Positions 1 through 6,953 of a DNA stretch of 15,826 bases are shown one piece after another (within the stretch, counting starts at the first letter, position 1; each line of letters starts with the position of its first letter). This DNA comes from Bacteroidales bacterium (lineage in GTDB: Bacteria; Bacteroidota; Bacteroidia; Bacteroidales; WCHB1-69). The translations under genes and the position numbers were made by a program. Below the pieces are notes generated by a model that ran no database searches, was not told the origin of the DNA, and saw only the letters and a program-made list of their open reading frames with translations. The DNA is taken from the NCBI GenBank assembly GCA_031266895.1, contig JAISAD010000104.1, forward strand, positions 1-15,826, in the 5' to 3' direction.

Positions 1-375
1 AGCAATCACTTCTGTTTTAGGATGCAAGAGTGGTTTGTCAAGCAACGTATAGCCCCTCTTCGGGTCAGAAGCGGCGTAAACAAGCGTACCCAATTGTGCC
101 CATGCAATTGCGCCAGCGCACATTATGCAAGGCTCTAAGGTTACGTAGAGCTTGCAGTCTATTAAATATTTAGAATTTAAATAGTTAGCTGCTGCCGTAA
201 TGGCTTGCATTTCGGCATGAGCTGTTACATCATTGAGTTGTTGCGTCAAGTTATGCCCTTTCCCAATTACACGACTGCCAGCTACCACTACTGCTCCCAC
301 AGGCACTTCGCCCAATTGAAAAGCATCCTCGGCTTCGGCCAGCGCTATTTTCATAAAATATTCGTTATCAAACAT
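1..375 (-). CDS. tadA: tRNA-specific adenosine deaminase TadA (partial, C-terminus off the left edge)
   Basis: This enzyme deaminates adenosine-34 to inosine in the tRNA anticodon wobble position (classically tRNA-Arg-ACG) in the cytoplasm. The minus-strand frame is open from an ATG at 375-373 to the window edge, giving 125 residues. It shows the cytidine/deoxycytidylate deaminase fold signature: H53-A-E55 (zinc ligand and proton-shuttle Glu) and P82-C83-x-x-C86 (the other two zinc ligands), spaced as in E. coli TadA. The N-terminus (MFDNEYFMKIALAEAEDAF) and the EVPVGAVVV strand are typical of the family. It starts 10 bp after the holB stop, so the two are probably cotranscribed. A guanine or cytosine deaminase of the same superfamily is the alternative, but the LEPCIMCAGA motif favours TadA. 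The last roughly 20-30 residues lie outside the window. Confidence 0.93.
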   Translation of the reverse strand, partial: MFDNEYFMKIALAEAEDAFQLGEVPVGAVVVAGSRVIGKGHNLTQQLNDVTAHAEMQAITAAANYLNSKYLIDCKLYVTLEPCIMCAGAIAWAQLGTLVYAASDPKRGYTLLDKPLLHPKTEVIA

Positions 376-385
376 ATTTATATTT

Positions 386-1549
386 TTAACGGCGATTTCC
401 GGTTAAAAAACCGCTGATTTTAAAATAAAGGTCGGTTAAAATCAGAGCTGTATTACCGTTTCGTTCAATATGAAACAACGCTTTATTACACTCCTGCATA
501 ATGGGAGTTGTGTTCGTTACATTAAGTGTCCCATAAAAAGCATTCAATACCGCCTGTTCGGCAGCGCTCACTTTTACCAGCCCTGCACCGCTGTTCTCCA
601 AAAGAATCAGCCGCACCATGCGCAGCAAATAGCGCACAAACCCCTTTTGATATTCGCGCCCCTCTTTAACCACTTCGTCAACAGCATGACAAGCACTCTG
701 AAAATCAATTTCCTGTCTGTCTTTATTTTGCGCAAAACTGTGAATGCTCTGCCAATATTTCCGAAAACGGACAAGCATAGTATTGTCACTTTGGTTGTTT
801 TGCAATAATTTAATTGCATTGTTGATATTCCCGTCGCAACTCATGGCCAATTCCCGCGCCCGTGAAGGCGTTATTCCAAAAAGCGCTGTCAGTTTAGCAA
901 TTACTAACGCCACATCGGGTTTACCGATTTTTATCATTTGAGTACGCGATAAAATGGTGGGTAAAATAGTATCGGCACTCTCCGAAATGAGAATAAAAAG
1001 CGATTTGTTTTCTGGCTCTTCAAGCGTTTTGAGCAGTCGCGGAGCTGCCGCATAGTGAAGTCGTTCAGCCATCCACAAGATATAAATCTTGTATTCCCCT
1101 TCATACGATCGAGTACTGTTCCAGTTCATGATATTTGAGGTATCTCGCAGATTGATAGAGGGTTGCTTATTTTCTCCTTCAATAGTCTCCAACCAGTCCG
1201 TTAGGGTGATAAAATAGTGATTTTTTACTGCAAAATCACGAAAAACAGTGTAAAACTGTTCTGAATCAGGATCTTTTTTCACTTGTGGCGAAGTAGAATT
1301 GGGAAAAAGCAGATGCAGGTCGGGGTGCGACAGTTTTTCATATTTTATACACGAAGAACAGACCCCGCAAGAGTCGTGCTCACCCCTATTTTGGCAGGAT
1401 ATATATTGTGCAAAAGCCACCGCCAGCGCAAAGCCTGCTGCTCCTTCATGCGCCAAAAACAGTAGCGCATGGCTGATTCTGTGTTCTTTCACCATACTGA
1501 TAAGTTGCCGTTTCAGCGCCTCATCTCCCATAACATCCTTGAATAACAT
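386..1549 (-). CDS. holB: DNA polymerase III subunit delta'
   Basis: This is the delta' subunit of the clamp-loader complex, which opens the beta sliding clamp and loads it on primed DNA. The 387-residue product begins MLFKDVMGDEALKRQLI, the usual N-terminus of the AAA+ clamp-loader fold. The Walker A position (around residues 33-42, AHEGAAGFAL) has no GKT/GKS, as expected because delta' does not hydrolyse ATP. A zinc-binding module is present: C52 and C61-x-x-C64-x-x-C67, matching the E. coli spacing. The sensor/arginine-finger motif appears as S201-R202-T203 (SRC in most homologues), keeping the Arg. The region around 165-185 (AAPRLLKTLEEPENKSLFIL) is diagnostic of the family. The gene lies upstream of tadA. 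About 180 bp separate it from the hydrogenase-like gene, and I found no clear TAnnTTTG promoter in that gap. Confidence 0.94.
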   Translation of the reverse strand: MLFKDVMGDEALKRQLISMVKEHRISHALLFLAHEGAAGFALAVAFAQYISCQNRGEHDSCGVCSSCIKYEKLSHPDLHLLFPNSTSPQVKKDPDSEQFYTVFRDFAVKNHYFITLTDWLETIEGENKQPSINLRDTSNIMNWNSTRSYEGEYKIYILWMAERLHYAAAPRLLKTLEEPENKSLFILISESADTILPTILSRTQMIKIGKPDVALVIAKLTALFGITPSRARELAMSCDGNINNAIKLLQNNQSDNTMLVRFRKYWQSIHSFAQNKDRQEIDFQSACHAVDEVVKEGREYQKGFVRYLLRMVRLILLENSGAGLVKVSAAEQAVLNAFYGTLNVTNTTPIMQECNKALFHIERNGNTALILTDLYFKISGFLTGNRR

Positions 1550-1690
1550 AGTGTTAGCTTTTGTAAAACAGAATGCAAATATCTACAATTTTTTTGAAAC
1601 AAAATCCATGAATACCAAAAACTTTCCATTGCTGTGAAAATTCATTACGAAGGATCATTAATAAAATTATCTTCCGCATTCTACGACAAA

Positions 1691-1721
1691 TCAATAGCTG
1701 TTAATTAACGTTTGCTATTGA
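1691..1721 (-). terminator. possible weak terminator hairpin after the hydrogenase-like gene
   Basis: The arms TCAATAGC (1691-1698) and GCTATTGA (1714-1721) form an 8-bp stem with a 15-nt loop, starting about 10 nt after the stop codon of the gene at 1731-3581. The loop includes the palindrome GTTAATTAAC (1700-1709). On the minus strand the stem is followed by a short T-rich stretch (TTTGTC), so the U-tract is poor. It could be a terminator, an operator-like dyad or chance. Confidence 0.35.
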
Positions 1722-1730
1722 AATCGCAAC

Positions 1731-3581
1731 CTACTTATAAGACTTGATGATAGAGTTGAGCATTTTTTCTGTTTTGGCAGCTCCTTCACCAAGAATAAAA
1801 CCGATTTGCTGCACCTGACGCAGGTTTTCTTCAATAACTTCCGATACGCGATGGATAATCTCCTCGGGACGCTCCTCTTTGGAGTGAAGATTACGGAACA
1901 CTGCCCCTACCAGTTTCTTCGCGGTGAGTTGAAATATGGTTACATTAATTAAGCGATCTTCAATCTCTACATCGCGGGTCAATTGTGTTTCGTCATGATT
2001 GAGAATAAACTGGATTTGCGAAATGAGGGTGGGCGGCAGCAATGTTTTCAAGTCTGCGCCAATCAAATAGGGTATCACTTCATGAATTTCTTTCACATCA
2101 TCTCCTAAAATTTCAATAAACCCGATATTCGATTCCACAATTTTCAGATTTTCATCACAGAAAACAATCCCCGACTTTAAGCCTCTGACAAAAATAGTAA
2201 CAGCCTCATTTTTGGCAAACAGCAACTCTTTGGTCTCTTCGAGCGCGGTTCGCGTAATTTTCAGTTCATTTTTTACCAAAGCCAACTCTTCAATGCTTTT
2301 CTTGACAGCATGAGAAGTTTCTACATTAGAAAGCTGCGAATTGGTAACACACATTTCAGGAATGGCAATATTTTGCGCAATAGCGCGCGCCAGTCCGCGA
2401 CAGGTATTGAAACCACATGCCCCGCAATTGACCTCTTTGTTGTTGTTGCGCTCGGTAATAACATTCAGTGCTATCTTCGTCTCATATTCGCTGGGAGAGG
2501 GCAACTCATATTTTTTGTCGAAAAAACGCATCTCAAGTTCCTTATAATTAAAGTGCTTCTCAATATATTGCTGCCATTTTTCGATATTAAAATTCGACAA
2601 GCGCCTGCTGATATAATCTTTTACCAAGGCGTGTCGCACATATTTTTTCCCATGTTCAGAAGTGCCTGGCCCCATAATACAGCCCTCGCAGAAAAAGAGA
2701 TTACAGTTCTGCTTCATCATCTTGTCATAAGCCAAAAACTGCTCCACGGCGGCAATAGAACTACGTCCTTCCGCGGTAATGGTATTCTCTTTCAACAAAC
2801 TTGTATCCATACCGGTAGCCTCCATAAAGCCCTCCGAAATGGGATACATACTGCCTTTGTATCCCAGCGGTTCATCGAAATCGGAATATTCGCTGAAGGT
2901 TTCACTGATTTTGTATTCGGCAAAAAGCTGTCGTAATTCTCTAAAAGTAATCACACAATCTATTTTCCCCAATCCGGTATGGCGATTTACCTCCTTTTTT
3001 GCAGCAACACAGGGAGTAATATGCACCACTTTCAAATTTTCGCCGAACATTTTACGCAAGATAATGGCGGAAGCCACCGCCGGAGATACATAGGGAGCTA
3101 AATTGCCCAGCAATTGCGGGTAGTGTTTTTCTATCAGCGATACAATAGCAGGGCAACAACTTGTCAAATAATACTTGCCGTTAAATTCATCATGCGTCAA
3201 TTGCTTGAATTTTCCAGCAATAACATCCACTCCAAAAGCCATTTCGTTAACATAGGAAAACCCAATTAACCGTATCATTTTCACAAACTTACGGTAATCG
3301 GTAATATCATCGAACTCTCCGGCAATAGAGGGAGCGCAAAGTGCAATTACCTTTTCCTCAGAATTAAGCAATTGCTTGCATTCTTTCGTGGAATCAAGGT
3401 AAGAGATAGCATTATAGGCGCACGTGCCGATACAGGTACCACATAAAATACAGCGACTCTCTTCAATGTACGGATAGACGCTGTTTTTGCGCACATGAAT
3501 AGCCTTTACCGGACAAGCCCTAATGCAACTGTAACAAACTTTACATTTGCTTCTATCTAGTTGTATTACATTGTCTAACAT
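1731..3581 (-). CDS. [FeFe]-hydrogenase-like sensory iron-sulfur protein with PAS domain
   Basis: This 616-residue multidomain protein is probably cytosolic. Domains in order: two [4Fe-4S] motifs (C13-x2-C16-x2-C19-x3-C23 and C44-x2-C47-x2-C50-x3-C54); an [FeFe]-hydrogenase H-cluster domain (about 75-325) with L1 TSCCP (C142, C143), L2 TPC (C191) and L3 FCEGC (C298, C301); an iron-sulfur motif C386-x2-C389-x4-C394 with C411; a helical linker (about 420-458); a PAS domain (about 460-565); and a helical tail. This architecture matches putative sensory (group C-like) hydrogenases, which are thought to sense H2 or redox state rather than evolve H2. L3 is C-x2-C, one residue shorter than C-x3-C of catalytic HydA. 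The frame is open up to 3647, but I chose the ATG at 3581: the 22 extra residues are hydrophobic and unlike the family, and a -7 element lies at 3637-3630, downstream of the earlier ATG. No phosphatase, kinase or Hyd subunit gene is adjacent. Confidence 0.85.
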   Translation of the reverse strand: MLDNVIQLDRSKCKVCYSCIRACPVKAIHVRKNSVYPYIEESRCILCGTCIGTCAYNAISYLDSTKECKQLLNSEEKVIALCAPSIAGEFDDITDYRKFVKMIRLIGFSYVNEMAFGVDVIAGKFKQLTHDEFNGKYYLTSCCPAIVSLIEKHYPQLLGNLAPYVSPAVASAIILRKMFGENLKVVHITPCVAAKKEVNRHTGLGKIDCVITFRELRQLFAEYKISETFSEYSDFDEPLGYKGSMYPISEGFMEATGMDTSLLKENTITAEGRSSIAAVEQFLAYDKMMKQNCNLFFCEGCIMGPGTSEHGKKYVRHALVKDYISRRLSNFNIEKWQQYIEKHFNYKELEMRFFDKKYELPSPSEYETKIALNVITERNNNKEVNCGACGFNTCRGLARAIAQNIAIPEMCVTNSQLSNVETSHAVKKSIEELALVKNELKITRTALEETKELLFAKNEAVTIFVRGLKSGIVFCDENLKIVESNIGFIEILGDDVKEIHEVIPYLIGADLKTLLPPTLISQIQFILNHDETQLTRDVEIEDRLINVTIFQLTAKKLVGAVFRNLHSKEERPEEIIHRVSEVIEENLRQVQQIGFILGEGAAKTEKMLNSIIKSYK

Positions 3582-3629
3582 TTTTACTTGATGATTAATA
3601 TAACTTCGTGAAAATACTTTATGAAAGTG

Positions 3630-3637
3630 CAAAAATA
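3630..3637 (-). promoter_or_regulatory. putative -7 element for the hydrogenase-like gene
   Basis: The minus strand reads TATTTTTG, a match to the Bacteroidetes -7 consensus TAnnTTTG, about 50 nt upstream of the chosen ATG at 3581. The -33 TTTG is weak: the nearest candidate is CTTG on the minus strand at 3658-3655, with a 17-nt spacer. Its position excludes translation from the ATG at 3647, which would lie upstream of the transcript start. Confidence 0.5.
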
Positions 3638-3673
3638 AGAAAAACATGAATGCACAAGCATAGATAAAATCCC

Positions 3674-3703
3674 TTTGTAATTCAAAAAAATCACGTAAAT
3701 TTG
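3674..3703 (+). promoter_or_regulatory. putative Bacteroidetes-type promoter for alaS
   Basis: TTTG at 3674-3677 and TAAATTTG at 3696-3703 are separated by 18 nt. This is close to the published Bacteroides consensus TTTG-N19-21-TAnnTTTG. The transcript would begin near 3709, leaving a leader of about 25 nt before the alaS ATG at 3733. Confidence 0.7.
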
Positions 3704-3732
3704 CAACCTAATTTTTAAAAAAAGCTAAATAC

Positions 3733-6336
3733 ATGAATAGCAACGAAATACGAAAGGCATTTTTAGATTTTTTCGCCTCTAAGGCACACATTATTGTGCC
3801 CTCAGCTCCAATGGTAATTAAAAATGACCCTACTTTGATGTTTACTAATGCGGGGATGAATCAATTTAAGGACATTTTTCTGGACAACTCACCCGCGTTT
3901 GCCTCCCGCGCCGCCGATACACAGAAATGCCTGCGCGTGTCAGGAAAACACAACGACCTCGAAGAGGTGGGCAAGGACACTTACCACCATACCATGTTTG
4001 AGATGTTGGGCAACTGGTCGTTTGGCGACTATTTTAAGCGTGAAGCTATTGACTGGGCTTGGGAATTTTTGACTCAAGTGGTGAAATTGGATGCCAATCG
4101 ACTCTATGCTACTGTGTTTGAAGGAGATCGTAAAGATAACACCGATCGTGATATGGAGGCTTATGAAATGTGGAAACAGTATCTGCCCGAAACACGTATT
4201 CTTTTCGGCAATAAAAAGGACAATTTTTGGGAAATGGGCGAAATTGGCCCCTGTGGCCCCTGCTCCGAAATTCATATTGACTTGCGCGATGAGACGGAAC
4301 GCATCCATACAGATGGAGCTGCGCTGGTGAATAAGGATAATCCGCTGGTAATTGAAATTTGGAATCTGGTCTTTATGCAGTTTAATCGCTTGGCTTCCGG
4401 AGAATTACAACCGCTTTCGGCCAAACATGTAGATACCGGAATGGGATTTGAACGACTTTGCATGGCCGTACAGGGAAAGAAGTCAAACTACGACACGGAC
4501 GTATTTCAACCCATTATCCAAAAAGTCGCGACTGTTGCACACAAAACTTACGGCGAAGATCGCAATACCGACATTGCATTGCGCGTGGTAGCTGATCATT
4601 TGCGGGCTATTTGCTTCGCTATCGCCGATGGACAATTGCCGTCCAATAATGGTGCCGGTTATGTAATTCGACGCATTTTGCGTCGCGCTATTCGCTATGG
4701 CTTTACGTTTCTCAACTTTAATGAGCCGTTTATTTACACGCTGGTGGCCGATTTGGCCAATCAAATGGGCGGACAGTTCAGCGAGTTGAAAGCCCAACAG
4801 CAGTTAATAGAGAAAGTGATACGGGAAGAAGAAAATTCGTTTTTGAAAACGCTTGCTTCTGGCATTGCCAAGTTTGAATCCTGCTGTCAAAAGTTGGGTG
4901 CTCAAAAGATAATTGCCGGCCATTTTGCTTTCGAACTGTTCGATACATTTGGCTTCCCTATTGATCTTACCCAATTGATGGCTACAGAAAAAGGACTTTC
5001 GGTAGATATGGAGGGTTTTCAAAAAGGACTGGCTGAACAAAAAGAGCGTTCCAGAGCGGCAGCAACTGTTGAAACTGAAGATTGGGTAGTACTCATTTCA
5101 GATAACCAACCTACTCAATTTGTGGGTTATTCCCGTTTAGCAAGCGAAGCTAAAATAGTGAAATACAGGAGTATAAAAACCAAAGGGAAGCAGTATTACC
5201 AAATCGTACTGGATATTACTCCCTTCTATGCCGAATCGGGCGGACAGATGGGCGATACCGGTGTACTGGAGAGCATCAATGAGCGTATTGAAATCTTCAA
5301 CACAGTGAAAGAGAATAATTTAACGATGCATTTTTCTATTACACTGCCCGATAATTTAACAGCGGTTTTTGTGGCCAAAGTGGATGAAACAAAACGTATT
5401 AGCACGCAAAACAACCATAGCGCTACACACTTGTTGCATTTTGCCTTGCGTGAGGTGCTGGGTACGCACGTGGAGCAAAAAGGATCGCTGGTGGCTTTCG
5501 ACCGCTTGCGTTTCGATTTTTCACACTTTTCCAAGGTTACATCAGAAGAGTTGAACCGCATTGAAACCATAGCAAACAGCCTAATCAGAGCTAATACGCC
5601 ACTGCAAGAGCACACAGATACTCCTATCGAAGAGGCTCGCAAAATGGGTGCCGTGGCGTTATTCGGTGAAAAATACGGCGACAGAGTGCGCGTTATCCAA
5701 TTTGGTGATTCTATAGAACTTTGCGGTGGCACACATACGGCTGCTACCGGCAATATTGGCTTGTTGAAAATTGTGTCGGAAAGTGCGATTGCAGCGGGGG
5801 TGCGGCGTATTGAAGCCGTTACGGGGCAATATGCCGAAAGCTGGGTTAATGAAATGCAGCAAGCGATAGAAGAGATGAGGCTGCTGGTCAATTCGCCAAA
5901 CTTGACTCAAGCCATTCAAAAGTTACTGCAGGAGCAGGAAAAATTACGTAAAGAGGTAGAATTTTTTCAACAGGAAAGTGTGCGAAGATTTACCGAAGAT
6001 TGTTTGACAAGAATTATACAATGGAATGATTTTCACGTAATTAAAATAGTTTCTGATATGTCGGCCGATGTGCTGAAGCAAACCGCCTATCAGGTGCGCA
6101 ACAGTTGCAAAAAATTAGCTGTTATTTTGGGGACGGCACAAGGCGGTAAAGCCAACCTCGTTGTGGCATTGTCCGATGATTTAATAGCAGCCGGCAAAAG
6201 TGCCTCGCAACTTATCAGAGAAGTTTCTAAAATAATAGAAGGTGGTGGTGGTGGTCAGCCTGCTTTGGCCACTGCCGGCGGCAAAAAGCCGGAAGCTCTG
6301 CAAGCAGCTATCAATAAGGCAATGGAGTTATTATAA
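3733..6336 (+). CDS. alaS: alanyl-tRNA synthetase
   Basis: This enzyme charges tRNA-Ala with alanine and clears mischarged Ser/Gly-tRNA-Ala. It is 867 residues long, against 876 in E. coli, and appears complete. The N-terminal class II catalytic core begins EIRKAFLDFFASKAHIIVPS and contains the motif 2 region (LMFTNAGMNQFKDIFL) and the GNWSFGDYFKREAIDWAWEFLT segment. The editing domain carries the zinc-site motifs H562-S-A-T-H566 and C664-G-G-T-H668, almost at E. coli numbering. The C-terminal C-Ala domain ends with a glycine run (GGGGGQPALATAGG) followed by a helix. It is transcribed divergently from the hydrogenase-like gene and has a well-placed promoter about 30-60 bp upstream. Nothing suggests truncation or frameshift. 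Confidence 0.97.
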   Translation: MNSNEIRKAFLDFFASKAHIIVPSAPMVIKNDPTLMFTNAGMNQFKDIFLDNSPAFASRAADTQKCLRVSGKHNDLEEVGKDTYHHTMFEMLGNWSFGDYFKREAIDWAWEFLTQVVKLDANRLYATVFEGDRKDNTDRDMEAYEMWKQYLPETRILFGNKKDNFWEMGEIGPCGPCSEIHIDLRDETERIHTDGAALVNKDNPLVIEIWNLVFMQFNRLASGELQPLSAKHVDTGMGFERLCMAVQGKKSNYDTDVFQPIIQKVATVAHKTYGEDRNTDIALRVVADHLRAICFAIADGQLPSNNGAGYVIRRILRRAIRYGFTFLNFNEPFIYTLVADLANQMGGQFSELKAQQQLIEKVIREEENSFLKTLASGIAKFESCCQKLGAQKIIAGHFAFELFDTFGFPIDLTQLMATEKGLSVDMEGFQKGLAEQKERSRAAATVETEDWVVLISDNQPTQFVGYSRLASEAKIVKYRSIKTKGKQYYQIVLDITPFYAESGGQMGDTGVLESINERIEIFNTVKENNLTMHFSITLPDNLTAVFVAKVDETKRISTQNNHSATHLLHFALREVLGTHVEQKGSLVAFDRLRFDFSHFSKVTSEELNRIETIANSLIRANTPLQEHTDTPIEEARKMGAVALFGEKYGDRVRVIQFGDSIELCGGTHTAATGNIGLLKIVSESAIAAGVRRIEAVTGQYAESWVNEMQQAIEEMRLLVNSPNLTQAIQKLLQEQEKLRKEVEFFQQESVRRFTEDCLTRIIQWNDFHVIKIVSDMSADVLKQTAYQVRNSCKKLAVILGTAQGGKANLVVALSDDLIAAGKSASQLIREVSKIIEGGGGGQPALATAGGKKPEALQAAINKAMELL

Positions 6337-6385
6337 GACTCGGCTATCATTCAAAAAAAAGGCATAACGCTATACAAACATTGAC

Positions 6386-6402
6386 GCACATAAAAGATGT
6401 GC
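6386..6402. repeat. small hairpin, alaS 3' region
   Basis: GCACAT (6386-6391) and ATGTGC (6397-6402) form a 6-bp stem with a 5-nt loop (AAAAG), 50 bp after the alaS stop. No U-tract follows on either strand, so it is not a classical terminator. Confidence 0.45.
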
Positions 6403-6444
6403 CGTTCAAAGTTGTGCGAATTTTACAATCAAATTCATTGTTAG

Positions 6445-6462
6445 AGGCATTGCAAAATGCCT
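6445..6462. repeat. 7-bp hairpin with a GCAA tetraloop
   Basis: AGGCATT (6445-6451) and AATGCCT (6456-6462) pair around a GCAA loop, a stable GNRA-type tetraloop on the plus strand. There is no adjacent T-run. It may belong to a structured 3' UTR or small RNA together with the flanking hairpins. Confidence 0.45.
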
Positions 6463-6533
6463 GTTGAAGTGCATCGTGTAAAAGTCTATAAGAAAAAAAG
6501 AAACAAACGGATATTGTATTTCTTTTTATCAAC

Positions 6534-6556
6534 AATCTTTTGTGTAAAAGATTTTT
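6534..6556 (+). terminator. possible terminator downstream of alaS
   Basis: AATCTTTT (6534-6541) and AAAAGATT (6546-6553) form an 8-bp stem with a GTGT loop, running into a T5 stretch (6552-6556). The stem is AT-rich and therefore weak. It is the best terminator-shaped element between alaS and the AT-rich mraZ upstream region, about 200 bp after the alaS stop. Confidence 0.35.
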
Positions 6557-6769
6557 CCTCTATATCTCTCCGGGGTTGCCATACAGGCCCATATTATTCC
6601 AATTTTTTCCACAAACTTGAATTTTATTCCAAATCTCTCCTTTTAAAACTTTTGCTTATAGAATTATCTTGGCATTGTTTTTATTAAATTCACTATAAAT
6701 CAGCATATTATAAATATTTAACCGGAGTTTTCAACAGAATATTATCAAATCACTAGTTATCAATATTTT

Positions 6770-6784
6770 AATGTTAATAACATT
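6770..6784. repeat. 15-bp inverted repeat upstream of mraZ
   Basis: AATGTTA (6770-6776) and TAACATT (6778-6784) are perfect inverted copies around a single A. The dyad lies about 140 bp upstream of the mraZ -7 element and 7 bp before the longer palindrome at 6792. An operator-type site is possible; AT-rich chance is the alternative. Confidence 0.5.
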
Positions 6785-6791
6785 GTTTCTC

Positions 6792-6813
6792 ATATTTTTA
6801 TGCATAAAAATAT
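6792..6813. repeat. 22-bp perfect palindrome upstream of mraZ
   Basis: The left arm ATATTTTTATG (6792-6802) is followed directly by its exact reverse complement (6803-6813), centred on TGCA, with no mismatch. The T-rich stretch after it (TTTTAG) means it could also fold as an AT-rich terminator hairpin for transcripts entering from the left. A dimeric regulator site is the other obvious reading. Its function cannot be decided from the sequence. Confidence 0.6.
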
Positions 6814-6922
6814 TTTAGTCTGTCCAAATTTTTCCATGATGATAATCAATAGATTACAGCTAAAAATATAGAAAAACATAAAAATTGAATTGAAATATGG
6901 AATCCGCATATAAAAAATAGTG

Positions 6923-6930
6923 TATTTTTG
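6923..6930 (+). promoter_or_regulatory. putative -7 element of the mraZ/dcw operon promoter
   Basis: TATTTTTG fits the Bacteroidetes -7 consensus TAnnTTTG and ends 23 nt before the mraZ ATG. No good TTTG lies 19-21 nt upstream; only ATGG-like bases occur near 6897-6900. I see no tandem GTGG-type repeats of the kind MraZ binds in other phyla. Confidence 0.5.
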
Positions 6931-6953
6931 CAGCAAGTTAAAATAAATAAACA

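Larger units (their letters stand above)
6337..6953. other. 617-bp intergenic region between alaS and mraZ
   Basis: No convincing protein gene is present. The first 220 bp hold three small hairpins (listed separately). From about 6600 to the mraZ start the sequence is strongly AT-rich (about 20% GC over 6661-6900, counted by eye) and contains inverted repeats, DnaA-box-like 9-mers such as TTTTCCACA (6605-6613) and TGTGTAAAA (6541-6549), and the mraZ -7 element. A 76-codon open frame at 6457-6687 begins inside a hairpin, resembles nothing I know and is not supported. Confidence 0.7.

Noticed and set aside
386..1549. Degenerate Walker A motif in HolB as a sign of inactivation
   Set aside because: Delta' subunits normally lack a functional P-loop, and the zinc cysteines and the arginine-finger Arg are intact.
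2310..2936. 208-codon plus-strand open frame
   Set aside because: It is antisense to the hydrogenase-like gene, where iron-sulfur motifs prove the minus-strand frame. It is a shadow frame.
5226..5891. 221-codon minus-strand open frame
   Set aside because: It lies wholly antisense to the editing domain of alaS, whose plus-strand frame is clearly real. The predicted protein is Ser/Ile/Cys-rich with no motif.
6457..6687. 76-codon open frame between alaS and mraZ
   Set aside because: It starts inside a hairpin, has no promoter or homologue that I recognise, contains a Phe/Leu/Ser-rich sequence typical of translated AT-rich spacer, and its codons do not resemble those of its neighbours.
6831..6953. 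MraZ autoregulatory direct repeats
   Set aside because: I looked for tandem GTGG/TGGG-like repeats near the mraZ promoter and found none.
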